Of a stretch of DNA of 64,000 nt, positions 34,127-42,415 are shown piece after piece. The notes below the pieces were generated by a model that saw only the letters and a program-made list of their open reading frames with translations, was not told where the DNA came from and searched no databases. The position numbers were made by a program, and so were the translations under genes. The stretch is from Chryseobacterium sp. JM1 (GTDB lineage Bacteria > Bacteroidota > Bacteroidia > Flavobacteriales > Weeksellaceae). Position 1 is the first letter of the stretch; the number at the start of each line of letters is the position of its first letter. Location: positions 124,001 to 188,000 of the forward strand of contig NZ_JPRN01000002.1 in NCBI RefSeq assembly GCF_000737715.1, written 5' to 3'.

Positions 34127-36142
34127 TTAAAGTTGAGTCGGGCTTTCCGGAGCCTGAATTTCACTTTCTTCTTCCTTGTCTTTAATGATGATCTGCTCAT
34201 CCGGTTCTTTCGCCGTAGCAATCGTGCTTGTAACAGGTCTTTCTGTTAACTCAGGATCCCATGCTCTTTTACCGAATATATCTTCAAGATCTTCACGGAA
34301 TATCACTTCTTTTTCCAGAAGCTTATTCGCCAAAGCATCCAATTTATCTTTGTTCTCAGTAAGAATCTGAACTGCTCTCTCGTATTGATTTTCGATAATT
34401 GATTTAATCTCAACATCAATCTTATTAGCAGTTTCCTCTGAGTATGGCTTTCCGAAATTATATTCAGACTGGCCTGAGCTGTCATAATAAGAAATATTAC
34501 CAATCGTAGGACTTAAACCGTAAACAGTAACCATAGCCTGCGCTCTTTTCGTTACTGATTCAAGATCAGATAATGCTCCGGTTGAAATATTGTTAAAGAT
34601 AACCTGCTCTGCTGCTCTACCTCCTAACGTTGCACACAATTCGTCTAACATTTGTTCAGTAGTGGTCAGCTGTCTTTCTTCCGGAAGGTACCATGCTGCT
34701 CCTAAAGAACGTCCTCTCGGAACGATCGTTACTTTTAAAAGTGGTGCTGCGTGTTCTACCAACCATGAAATTGTCGCGTGACCTGCTTCATGATAAGCAA
34801 CTCTTCTTTTTTCAGAAGGTTTGATGGCCATATTTTTCTTCTCAAGACCTCCGATGATTCTGTCTACAGCATCAAGGAAATCCTGCTTAGTAACAGAGGT
34901 ATGACTGTTTCTAGCCGCGATCAACGCTGCTTCGTTACAAACATTAGCAATATCCGCTCCACTGAATCCAGGGGTTTGTTTCGCTAAGAAATCTCTGTCA
35001 ACAGTATCATCTAATTTGATTTTCAGCAAGTGAACATCAAAAATTTCTCTTCTTTCATGTAATTCCGGAAGGTCTACATAGATGGAACGGTCAAAACGAC
35101 CTGCTCTCATTAATGCTTTATCCAGGATATCAGCTCTGTTGGTAGCAGCCATAACAATAACGTTAACGTCTGTTCCAAAACCATCCATTTCTGTAAGAAG
35201 CTGGTTCAATGTATTTTCTCTTTCGTCGTTTCCACCGGAGAAGTTATTCTTTCCTCTGGCACGTCCGATAGCGTCAATTTCATCAATAAAGATGATAGCC
35301 GGAGATTTAGCTTTTGCCTGAGCAAAAAGGTCTCTAACTCTTGAAGCACCAACTCCAACGAACATTTCCACGAAGTCTGAACCTGAAAGTGAGAAGAATG
35401 GTACCTTGGCTTCCCCTGCAACAGCTTTTGCCAATAAGGTTTTACCGGTTCCCGGAGGGCCTACAAGAAGGACACCTTTAGGAATCTTACCACCCAATTT
35501 TGTATATTTTTCAGAGTTTTTCAAGAAGTCTACCACTTCCTGTACTTCTTCTTTAGCGCCTTCAAGACCTGCAACATCTTTAAATGTCACCTGAATTCTT
35601 TCTTTTTCGTCAAAAAGCTTCGCTTTAGATTTCCCGATAGAGAAGATCTGTCCGCCAGGGCCTCCGCCACCGCCCATCTTTCTGAAAAGAAGGAAGTAGA
35701 AAAGTCCTAAGATCGCGATCCATATCAATGCTGAAACCAGGATGTCCATGAACGGGTTTTTGCCTGCTCCGTAATCTTTGGTCGTTTTGATAGTAGCGTC
35801 TGTAGCTTTTATCTGATCAAATTTTTGAAGGAAAAGCTGAAGGTCTCCGTATTTCACAGAAAAATCTGCTTTTGGAGCCATTTCGAACGCAGAAAGAGGA
35901 TTGCTTTGGTTGGCTGTTTTACTAACCATTGCTGTCTTTGCTGCTTTTGTCAGGAAAACATCAGCTTTCTCTGTGTCTTTGTATATGATAACGTTTTGGA
36001 CCTTTCCTGCCTGCATTTCCCTGAAGAAAGCATCCTCATCAATAGATTTTGCACTGTCGCCTCCTAAAAAATTGGAACCGAAAAATAACAAAAGAGCCAC
36101 GATTGCAATTGGAAAAAACCAGTTGAATCCTTTATTGTTCAT
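34127..36142 (-). CDS. ftsH: ATP-dependent zinc metalloprotease FtsH
   Basis: A 671-residue membrane protease. Spans are near residues 8-24 and 135-155 ([19 protein letters not shown]). The AAA module carries Walker [10 protein letters not shown], Walker [12 protein letters not shown] and the second-region arginines, and the protease domain has HEAGH (about residue 448). A glycine-rich linker (GGGGGPGGQ) and a charged C-terminal tail ([11 protein letters not shown]) are as in Bacteroidota FtsH. It degrades membrane and regulatory proteins as a hexamer. It follows rsfS by 22 bp. Confidence 0.97.
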   Translation of the reverse strand: MNNKGFNWFFPIAIVALLLFFGSNFLGGDSAKSIDEDAFFREMQAGKVQNVIIYKDTEKADVFLTKAAKTAMVSKTANQSNPLSAFEMAPKADFSVKYGDLQLFLQKFDQIKATDATIKTTKDYGAGKNPFMDILVSALIWIAILGLFYFLLFRKMGGGGGPGGQIFSIGKSKAKLFDEKERIQVTFKDVAGLEGAKEEVQEVVDFLKNSEKYTKLGGKIPKGVLLVGPPGTGKTLLAKAVAGEAKVPFFSLSGSDFVEMFVGVGASRVRDLFAQAKAKSPAIIFIDEIDAIGRARGKNNFSGGNDERENTLNQLLTEMDGFGTDVNVIVMAATNRADILDKALMRAGRFDRSIYVDLPELHERREIFDVHLLKIKLDDTVDRDFLAKQTPGFSGADIANVCNEAALIAARNSHTSVTKQDFLDAVDRIIGGLEKKNMAIKPSEKRRVAYHEAGHATISWLVEHAAPLLKVTIVPRGRSLGAAWYLPEERQLTTTEQMLDELCATLGGRAAEQVIFNNISTGALSDLESVTKRAQAMVTVYGLSPTIGNISYYDSSGQSEYNFGKPYSEETANKIDVEIKSIIENQYERAVQILTENKDKLDALANKLLEKEVIFREDLEDIFGKRAWDPELTERPVTSTIATAKEPDEQIIIKDKEEESEIQAPESPTQL

Positions 36143-36164
36143 TTATACTTTTTAAAATTTAAAA

Positions 36165-36527
36165 TTAATTTTCTATTTTGGTAATGGCTGCATCGCCCCA
36201 AAGTTCTTCAATATCGTAATATTCACGAACTTCTTTCTGGAAAATATGCACTACCACTGTTACGTAATCTACCAAAACCCACATGGAGTTTTCGGTACCT
36301 TCTACATGCCAAGGTCTATCTTTAAGATCGTTTCTTACTTTTTTCTCCACACTCCCTGCCAATGCAGAAACCTGTGTATTTGAGTTTCCGCTACAAATTA
36401 TAAAAGTTTCCGCTACAGAATTTTCAATTTTCGAAAGATCGAAAATCATAATATCTTCACCCTTTACATCCTGGATGGCTTCAACAATTTTATCTATTAG
36501 TGCCTGCTTTTCTGCTGTTTTATTCAT
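36165..36527 (-). CDS. rsfS: Ribosomal silencing factor RsfS
   Basis: A 120-residue Iojap-family protein that binds L14 of the large subunit and blocks subunit joining under starvation. Motifs are DLSKIENSVAETFIICSGNS, RPWHVEGTENSMWVLVDY and VVHIFQKEVREYYDIEELW. The start at 36527 (MNKTAEKQ) fits the family length; the seven upstream codons are discarded. It is the first gene of the leftward rsfS-ftsH unit, divergent from birA with an 85-bp gap. Confidence 0.93.
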   Translation of the reverse strand: MNKTAEKQALIDKIVEAIQDVKGEDIMIFDLSKIENSVAETFIICSGNSNTQVSALAGSVEKKVRNDLKDRPWHVEGTENSMWVLVDYVTVVVHIFQKEVREYYDIEELWGDAAITKIEN

Positions 36528-36612
36528 TAAAATATCTATAATCTGCAAATTTATTGTTTTTCTTTTACTTTAGCCTTACTTTTAGCCCTTTAAAGTCTTA
36601 AAGTTTTCTTAA

Positions 36613-37329
36613 ATGGATCAATTATTTTATTTAAAAGAGTGCTCTTCTACTAATGACGAAGTTTCAAAGTTTTTACTTTACGAAAATTCAGATTTTATTG
36701 GACTCTCTACATTCAATCAAACTAAAGGCCGCGGACAATACGGAAATACATGGGCGGCGGCGGCCGGAAAAAATGTGGCGTATACGCTGGCTGTTAAGGC
36801 TCAAAGCTTCTTGCTCTCAGATTTTATATTCAATTACTATACCGCAGTTGTAATCCGGGATTTCCTTGCCAATTTGACTGACAATGTGGTGAAAATAAAA
36901 TGGCCGAATGATATGATCCTTAAAAATAAAAAAATCGTCGGGATTTTAATTGAAAAGAAAAAAATAAACCAAAATAATTACTTCATCATCGGTGCCGGTT
37001 TCAATGTTCTGCAGGATCAGTTTGATGAAATATCGCATGCAGGATCACTTCTGACACTCACCGGGCAGGTTTTTGATCTTGAAGATTTTGTCTTTCAACT
37101 TCATCAGTATCTGTCAGAAAAACTGAAAAATATTCCGTCTGAACAGGAAATTATCGATCAGTTTAACCTGAATTTATATCGCAAAGATGAGATCTCTGTC
37201 TTCGAAATCGGACAAGAGAGACAAAATGGCATCATCCGTCATGCTGACGAAAAGGGAGAATTGTGGATAGAACTCGAAAAGGATGGTTTAAAACCTTTTT
37301 ATCATAAGGAGATCAAACTCCTCTACTGA
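36613..37329 (+). CDS. birA: Biotin--[acetyl-CoA-carboxylase] ligase
   Basis: A monofunctional 238-residue biotin-protein ligase that activates biotin to biotinyl-AMP and attaches it to carrier proteins. The conserved blocks are TKGRGQYGNTW (biotin/ATP loop), KWPNDMILKNKKIVGILIE and the C-terminal SH3-like domain. The N-terminal DNA-binding domain found in E. coli BirA is absent, so it is not a repressor. It is divergent from rsfS and convergent with the LptF/G gene, whose stop codon lies 2 bp away. Confidence 0.95.
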   Translation: MDQLFYLKECSSTNDEVSKFLLYENSDFIGLSTFNQTKGRGQYGNTWAAAAGKNVAYTLAVKAQSFLLSDFIFNYYTAVVIRDFLANLTDNVVKIKWPNDMILKNKKIVGILIEKKKINQNNYFIIGAGFNVLQDQFDEISHAGSLLTLTGQVFDLEDFVFQLHQYLSEKLKNIPSEQEIIDQFNLNLYRKDEISVFEIGQERQNGIIRHADEKGELWIELEKDGLKPFYHKEIKLLY

Positions 37330-37330
37330 T

Positions 37331-38443
37331 TTACTGATTGGCTCTTTTCAGGTACAGATATAAAGTAAGCGGGAAGAATACCATATTCGGAAGCCACATA
37401 GCTACCGCCGGTGATAAACTTTTGTTCTCCGAAACAACTTTTAAAGCTTCAAAAGAGAAAACAAAAACAAACGCCAGGGAAATTCCTATGGCCAGATTGA
37501 CTCCAAGACCACCTCTTTTCTTCTGGGAAGCCAGAGACAGGGCCAGGAAGGTCAGAATAATAATGGCCACGGGCATTGCAGTTCTCTGATGGAGCTCATT
37601 AAGGTAGGAGTTCAGGTTACTGTTTCCTCTGTTTTTTTCCCTTTCAATGAATTTGACAAGTTCGGGAGTGGTTTTATTCTGGCCAAGCAGTTCGTTCGGA
37701 AAAAGTTCTTCAGGAGAATGCCCGTAACTTTTCCTCATTTCGATACCGTTGCCGAGTTTTTCTGTATTATTTTTGTTGATGGTTTTCTCGAGATAATTGG
37801 TGAGGATAAACTGTTTTTTAGCTTTATCCCAATATACTTCAGATGCTTTCAGCTCGTAGACCATTTTTCTGGCTTTATCAAACTTCTGATAAACGAAGCC
37901 TGAGCCTCTGGTTTCTCTTTTGTTCCAGGAATTGACGAAAATATATTCCGTTTTACTGAATTGGGAAGATGCAGGACCTGTACCCAGAATTTTTTCTTTA
38001 TTGGCTGCATTATACGTGTACGCCTCCAGTTCATTTTTCTTGATATTGGCCCATGGAAGCACCATATGATTCACCACAAGGGATATCATGGCAATTAAAA
38101 CAGAGGTATAAAGGTAAGGCTTTGCAAACCTGTGAAAACTGGCTCCACTACTGATTACGGCAACAATTTCGGTATTATTCGCCATTCTGGATGTGAAATA
38201 AATCACGGAAATAAATACCAGGATAGCCAGGAACGTCACCACAAGATTAATGATCCAGAACGGATAAAAATGGATCAGGAAATACATCAGATTCAGTTTA
38301 GGATCGAGTGCTTTTGCATTTTCAATCCTTGGAATTTTCTGCTGTACATCAATGACCAGTACTACTATAGACAACAATATCAGCATGAAACTGAATGTTC
38401 CAAGATATTTTTTGATGATATACCCGTCTATAATTTTGATCAT
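37331..38443 (-). CDS. LptF/LptG family permease
   Basis: A 370-residue inner-membrane protein with three spans at each end (about residues 12-32, 58-80, 100-120, then 283-305, 312-330, 335-360) flanking a periplasmic jellyroll-like domain. This is the YjgP/YjgQ layout. With LptB it would extract lipopolysaccharide. Only one such gene is in the window; its partner must be elsewhere. It lies 13 bp after tgt on the same strand, an arrangement common in Bacteroidota. Confidence 0.93.
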   Translation of the reverse strand: MIKIIDGYIIKKYLGTFSFMLILLSIVVLVIDVQQKIPRIENAKALDPKLNLMYFLIHFYPFWIINLVVTFLAILVFISVIYFTSRMANNTEIVAVISSGASFHRFAKPYLYTSVLIAMISLVVNHMVLPWANIKKNELEAYTYNAANKEKILGTGPASSQFSKTEYIFVNSWNKRETRGSGFVYQKFDKARKMVYELKASEVYWDKAKKQFILTNYLEKTINKNNTEKLGNGIEMRKSYGHSPEELFPNELLGQNKTTPELVKFIEREKNRGNSNLNSYLNELHQRTAMPVAIIILTFLALSLASQKKRGGLGVNLAIGISLAFVFVFSFEALKVVSENKSLSPAVAMWLPNMVFFPLTLYLYLKRANQ

Positions 38444-38456
38444 GATCGTTCTGTTT

Positions 38457-39587
38457 TTAAAGTCTCTGTTTAAGAACCGGCACTACAGATTTTTTCCATT
38501 CATAGAAATCACCTGCTAAAATATGTTCTCTCGCTACTTTTACAAGATCTAAGTAAAAAGCAAGATTATGTACTGATGCGATCTGCTTTGCAAGATATTC
38601 TTTTGATACAAATAAATGACGTAAATACGCTTTCGAATATTCTCTGTCTACGTAGCTGGTTCCAAATTCGTCCAAAGGTGAAAAGTCCTGCTTCCATTTT
38701 TCATTTTTCATGTTCATCACCCCCTGCCATGTGAAAAGCATTGCATTTCTGGCATTTCTGGTAGGCATTACACAGTCCATCATATCAATTCCGAGACCAA
38801 TGGATTCCAGGATATTCCAAGGAGTTCCTACACCCATAAGGTATCTTGGCTTCTCTTGTGGAAGAATATCGGTAACCTCGTCGGTAATTCTGTACAGCTC
38901 TTCTTCAGGCTCACCAACGGAAAGTCCGCCGATTGCGTTTCCTTCAGCACCTGCTTCAGAAATTACTTCCGCTGAAATCTTTCTTAAATCCGAATAGGTA
39001 GAACCTTGAACAATGGGGAAAAATCTTTGTTTGTGACCGTATAATTCAGGATTTGCTTCATTCCAATCGATGCATCTTTTTAGCCATCGGTGGGTCATTT
39101 CCATAGAAGCTTTTACCTCGTTGTATCCACTGGGATAAGCAACACATTCGTCAAAAGCCATGAAAATATCCGCGCCGATCTGTCTCTGGATTTCCATAGA
39201 CTTTTCAGGCGTAAACATGTGATAACTTCCGTCGATATGAGATTTGAATTTCACTCCTTCTTCAGACATTTTTCTGCTTTTGGAAAGTGAAAACACCTGA
39301 AAACCTCCTGAATCGGTAAGGATAGGAAGATCCCAGTTCATGAATTTATGCAGTCCCCCTGCCTGTTCCATAGTGTCCATTGCAGGACGAAGGTACAGGT
39401 GGTAGGTATTTCCCAGGATGATCTGGGCTTTAATGTCTTCTTTTAATTCTCTCTGATGAACCGTTTTTACACTTGCTACAGTTCCTACAGGCATAAAGAT
39501 GGGTGTCTGGATCTTCCCATGGTCTGTGGTGATCTCCCCCGCTCTTGCTTTTCCTTCAGAGGTTTTTTCTATATTAAAAAATTTCAT
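38457..39587 (-). CDS. tgt: Queuine tRNA-ribosyltransferase (Tgt) lacking zinc-site cysteines
   Basis: Exchanges guanine-34 for preQ1 in GUN-anticodon tRNAs. The 376-residue protein starts at 39587 (MKFFNIEK); 23 upstream codons are discarded as they have no family match. Motifs are ILTDSGGFQVFSL, GNAIGGLSVGEP and the nucleophile region MMDCVMPTRNARNAM. The C-terminal zinc site is atypical: E. coli CDCYTC is replaced by GTSYVD at the equivalent position (before REYSKAYLRHL), so all three cysteines are lost, while the histidine in ASVHNLAF remains. It precedes the LptF/G permease. Confidence 0.95.
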   Translation of the reverse strand: MKFFNIEKTSEGKARAGEITTDHGKIQTPIFMPVGTVASVKTVHQRELKEDIKAQIILGNTYHLYLRPAMDTMEQAGGLHKFMNWDLPILTDSGGFQVFSLSKSRKMSEEGVKFKSHIDGSYHMFTPEKSMEIQRQIGADIFMAFDECVAYPSGYNEVKASMEMTHRWLKRCIDWNEANPELYGHKQRFFPIVQGSTYSDLRKISAEVISEAGAEGNAIGGLSVGEPEEELYRITDEVTDILPQEKPRYLMGVGTPWNILESIGLGIDMMDCVMPTRNARNAMLFTWQGVMNMKNEKWKQDFSPLDEFGTSYVDREYSKAYLRHLFVSKEYLAKQIASVHNLAFYLDLVKVAREHILAGDFYEWKKSVVPVLKQRL

Positions 39588-39658
39588 TCGTCTATTCTTT
39601 TTATTCGCCGCTAATAACGGTTCTGCTTTTAAAAACAGAACGCGTTTCCGCATCATAT

Positions 39659-40027
39659 TTATTTGTTTAAAACAGGTGGAGGTAAAGTACCTTTCATTTT
39701 ATCCTGAATATATTTTTCCGCTTTAGGATCTTTTTTTAGTACTATTTTCTGCGCGTCTTCCGCAATATTTTTCATTTTGTCTTTGATGACATAATATTTA
39801 AAGCTTTCTACAAAATCTTCAGATTTTACTTTATGGGATTTAAGCACAAATCTTGTTCCCGCTTCAAGGTTTTTATTCTGATAGGTCATGATGGCCTGAT
39901 CTGTAAGCGCAAGGTCAGCGAGGATCTCAGCCATAGCATCCGGCTCGATCAGATTTTTGGGTTTGTCGATATAATCGCCGCATGAGAACATGCACAGCAT
40001 AACGAAAATGAAGACCAGCTTTCTCAT
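39659..40027 (-). CDS. DUF4296 lipoprotein
   Basis: A 122-residue lipoprotein. The start at 40027 (MRKLVFIF) gives a lipoprotein signal with Cys in VMLCMFSCGDY. The mature part has the DUF4296 core (PDAMAEILADLALTDQAI) and a basic helical C-terminus. The start codon overlaps the stop codon of the upstream glycosyltransferase gene (ATGA), so the two are translationally coupled. Function unknown. Confidence 0.87.
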   Translation of the reverse strand: MRKLVFIFVMLCMFSCGDYIDKPKNLIEPDAMAEILADLALTDQAIMTYQNKNLEAGTRFVLKSHKVKSEDFVESFKYYVIKDKMKNIAEDAQKIVLKKDPKAEKYIQDKMKGTLPPPVLNK

Positions 40028-40740
40028 AATCTGTTGATTATTGATTTCCACTTTAAATTTAAAACTCCGAATACAGCTTCATGAATGATGCCACCGTTCA
40101 TTTTACTTTCTCCTAAAATTCTGTTCGTAAATATAATAGGAACTTCTACAATTTTAAAACCTTTTTTAAAAGCACGGAATTTCATTTCTATTTGAAAGCC
40201 ATATCCTTTAAGTTTTACATTATTTAATCCAATCTCTTCAAGAACTTTTCTTGAGAAACAGACAAATCCTGCTGTGGTATCATGAATAGGAAGTCCTAAA
40301 ATAAATCTTACATATTTGGAGGCAAAATAGGAAAGCAGCACACGGCCCATAGGCCAGTTCACGACATTCACTCCTTTTGAATAACGGGAACCTATCGCCA
40401 TATCTGCATTCAGACAGGCTTCAAAAAGTTTCGGCAAATCACTTGGGTTGTGTGAAAAATCGGCATCCATTTCAAAAATATAGTCATACTTATTTTCTAT
40501 GGCCCATGTAAATCCATGGATATATGCCTTTCCCAAACCGTCTTTTGTATGCCTCACAGACATATGAAGATGATGGGGGAATCTTTTCTGAAGGCCTCTT
40601 ACTATTTCTGCTGTTCCATCCGGGGAAGAGTCATCCACCACCAGAATATGAAAGTCATCTTCCAATGCAAAAACCGCGGAAATAATATTTTCTATATTTT
40701 CCTTTTCGTTATAGGTAGGGATGATGACGAGTTTTTTCAT
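40024..40740 (-). CDS. Polyprenol-monophosphomannose synthase-like glycosyltransferase (GT2)
   Basis: A 238-residue family-2 glycosyltransferase starting at 40740 (MKKLVIIPTYNEKENI). The nucleotide-sugar motifs are VVDDSSPDGTAEIV, EMDADFSHNPSD and the acceptor block IGSRYSKGVNVVNWP, closely matching dolichol/polyprenol-phosphate mannose synthases. It would transfer mannose (or another hexose) to a polyprenyl phosphate on the cytoplasmic face; there is no membrane domain of its own. It is coupled to the DUF4296 gene by an ATGA overlap. The promoter region overlaps that of the divergent DUF4271 gene. Confidence 0.9.
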   Translation of the reverse strand: MKKLVIIPTYNEKENIENIISAVFALEDDFHILVVDDSSPDGTAEIVRGLQKRFPHHLHMSVRHTKDGLGKAYIHGFTWAIENKYDYIFEMDADFSHNPSDLPKLFEACLNADMAIGSRYSKGVNVVNWPMGRVLLSYFASKYVRFILGLPIHDTTAGFVCFSRKVLEEIGLNNVKLKGYGFQIEMKFRAFKKGFKIVEVPIIFTNRILGESKMNGGIIHEAVFGVLNLKWKSIINRL

Positions 40741-40794
40741 TTCAGTTTGCAAAGATAGTTTATTTAACCTTTTTATTTTATACAAAATAATCTA

Positions 40795-40802
40795 TAATTT
40801 TG
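40795..40802 (+). promoter_or_regulatory. TAnnTTTG promoter element for the DUF4271 gene
   Basis: TAATTTTG lies inside the longer reading frame open from 40721, so that upstream start cannot be used from this promoter. It supports the TTG start at 40817, 14 bp downstream. Confidence 0.55.
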
Positions 40803-40816
40803 CAAAAAATATTCCT

Positions 40817-41485
40817 TTGCCGTTATCACAAAACTTTATCAACCACGTAAGAATACCTGAGAACAATGACTGGGTAATCTTTATCCTGATAGGATGCATA
40901 TTCCTGTATGTTTTCATGATGAATATCATAGAGAGAGATGCAAGCCTGAAAGACTTTCTGCTTCAGAAGTATTTTGATGCCAGCAACAACCTTCCGAGCT
41001 GGATTATCACGTCCTGTGTAACGGCTCTGACCCTTTCTGTTTTGCTTTCTCAATATATCCCTATCGTTCCGAAATACATCGCCGATCTTCAGCTTATGGG
41101 ATATCAGCTCAATAAATTCGGATATACATTAATGGCAGTCATATTTTTTTATGCCTCAAAATCTGCATTAGGCTTTTTGTTTTATCAAAGTATAGGTGAT
41201 GGCAAAAAATGGACTGTTTTTTATTTTACCTCCACCAAATTTTACTTCATTCTGTCATTTTTGTTAATAATTCTTTGTGTAACCCACTATTATTTCCCCG
41301 TAGACAGAAATAAAATATTTTTATACTATTTCGGATTCTTCGCATTTGTCGCGGTTTTCAAGATTTTCTTCTATTTGTTTCACAAAAACAACATACTTCC
41401 CGAAAAATGGTATTATAAATTTTTGTATATTTGCACCCTCCAAATCGCACCTTTATTGTTGCTATGGAAGTTGTTATTTTTTTAA
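40817..41485 (+). CDS. DUF4271 membrane protein
   Basis: A 222-residue protein with six or so hydrophobic spans, e.g. WVIFILIGCIFLYVFMMN, IITSCVTALTLSVLLSQYI, TLMAVIFFYASKSALGFLFY and FILSFLLIILCVTHYYF, typical of DUF4271. The frame extends up to 40721, but a promoter element at 40795-40802 and the overlap with the divergent gene argue for the TTG at 40817 (MPLSQNFI). hemD follows 9 bp downstream. Function unknown; the pairing with hemD is common in Flavobacteriia. Confidence 0.85.
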   Translation: MPLSQNFINHVRIPENNDWVIFILIGCIFLYVFMMNIIERDASLKDFLLQKYFDASNNLPSWIITSCVTALTLSVLLSQYIPIVPKYIADLQLMGYQLNKFGYTLMAVIFFYASKSALGFLFYQSIGDGKKWTVFYFTSTKFYFILSFLLIILCVTHYYFPVDRNKIFLYYFGFFAFVAVFKIFFYLFHKNNILPEKWYYKFLYICTLQIAPLLLLWKLLFF

Positions 41486-41494
41486 TAAAAGTCA

Positions 41495-42238
41495 ATGATG
41501 AGAATAAAGTCTATATTGGTTTCTCAACCAGCGCCTAGTGAGTCTTCTCCATATCTGGATATAGCAAAGAAGGAAAAAATAAAGATTGATTTCCGCCCTT
41601 TCATCCACGTCGAAGGAGTTGACAACAAAGAACTCAGAACTCAGAAGATAGATCTAACGCAGTTTACTGGGATTATTTTCACCAGCAAAAATGCAATAGA
41701 TCATTACTTCAGACTTGCCGAAGAGCTGCGTTTCGCGGTTCCGGATACGATGAGATACATCTGCCAGTCTGAGGCGATTGCCAACTATCTTCAGAAACAT
41801 ATTGTTTATAGAAAGAGAAAGATCAGCTTTGGGGAGAAAAACTTCTCAGATCTTCTGCCTCTGTTCAAGAAATTCCCTACAGAAAAATACCTTCTGCCGT
41901 CTTCAGATGTGCTGAGCCCTGATATCGTGAAAACGATGGAAACAGCTAATGTTGACTGGACCAGAGCCATCATGTACAGAACTGTATGCAGCGATCTTAC
42001 AGACATCAATGCTAAGGATTATGACATGCTGATCTTCTTCAGCCCACAGGGAATCAAATCTCTTCAACAGAATTTCCCGGACTTCAAACAGGAGGAAACC
42101 AAGATCGGTGTTTTCGGAAACACTACTTTAGCAGCTGCGGAAGAAGCAGGTCTAAAAGTAGATCTGATGGCTCCTACAAAGGAAACTCCGTCTATGACTA
42201 TGGCACTTGAAAAGTATATTAAAGCACTTCACAAATAG
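41495..42238 (+). CDS. hemD: Uroporphyrinogen-III synthase
   Basis: A 247-residue enzyme that cyclises hydroxymethylbilane to uroporphyrinogen III in heme synthesis. The family has low sequence conservation; support comes from the two-domain alpha/beta layout, TGIIFTSKNAIDHYF near residue 60, MLIFFSPQGIKSLQQNF near residue 180, and the C-terminal FGNTTLAAAEEAG and PTKETPSMTMAL motifs. It follows the DUF4271 gene directly. A terminator lies 22 bp after the stop codon. Confidence 0.9.
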   Translation: MMRIKSILVSQPAPSESSPYLDIAKKEKIKIDFRPFIHVEGVDNKELRTQKIDLTQFTGIIFTSKNAIDHYFRLAEELRFAVPDTMRYICQSEAIANYLQKHIVYRKRKISFGEKNFSDLLPLFKKFPTEKYLLPSSDVLSPDIVKTMETANVDWTRAIMYRTVCSDLTDINAKDYDMLIFFSPQGIKSLQQNFPDFKQEETKIGVFGNTTLAAAEEAGLKVDLMAPTKETPSMTMALEKYIKALHK

Positions 42239-42260
42239 TCTTTAATACATAAGATAAAAA

Positions 42261-42298
42261 CGGCCGTCTTTTCAATACAGGAAAGATGGCTTTTTTTT
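42261..42298 (+). terminator. Intrinsic terminator after hemD
   Basis: GCCGTCTTTTC/GAAAGATGGC-type 11-bp stem with wobbles, 6-nt loop and eight Ts. Confidence 0.85.
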
Positions 42299-42415
42299 AC
42301 CTAAATTTGAACAAGAATTAATATTGAATGAAACGTTACTATAAATCGGTTCTCTGAAAAAGAGAAAACAGATAAGTACGTTCCATCCGGCCCATTAAAA
42401 ACTTAAAATATTCGG

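Noticed and set aside
39588..39656. N-terminal extension of tgt
   Set aside because: The family begins at MKFFNIEK; the extra 23 residues have no homology to known Tgt proteins as far as I can judge.
40721..40816. Upstream start for the DUF4271 gene
   Set aside because: Overlaps the divergent glycosyltransferase start and precedes the only promoter element.
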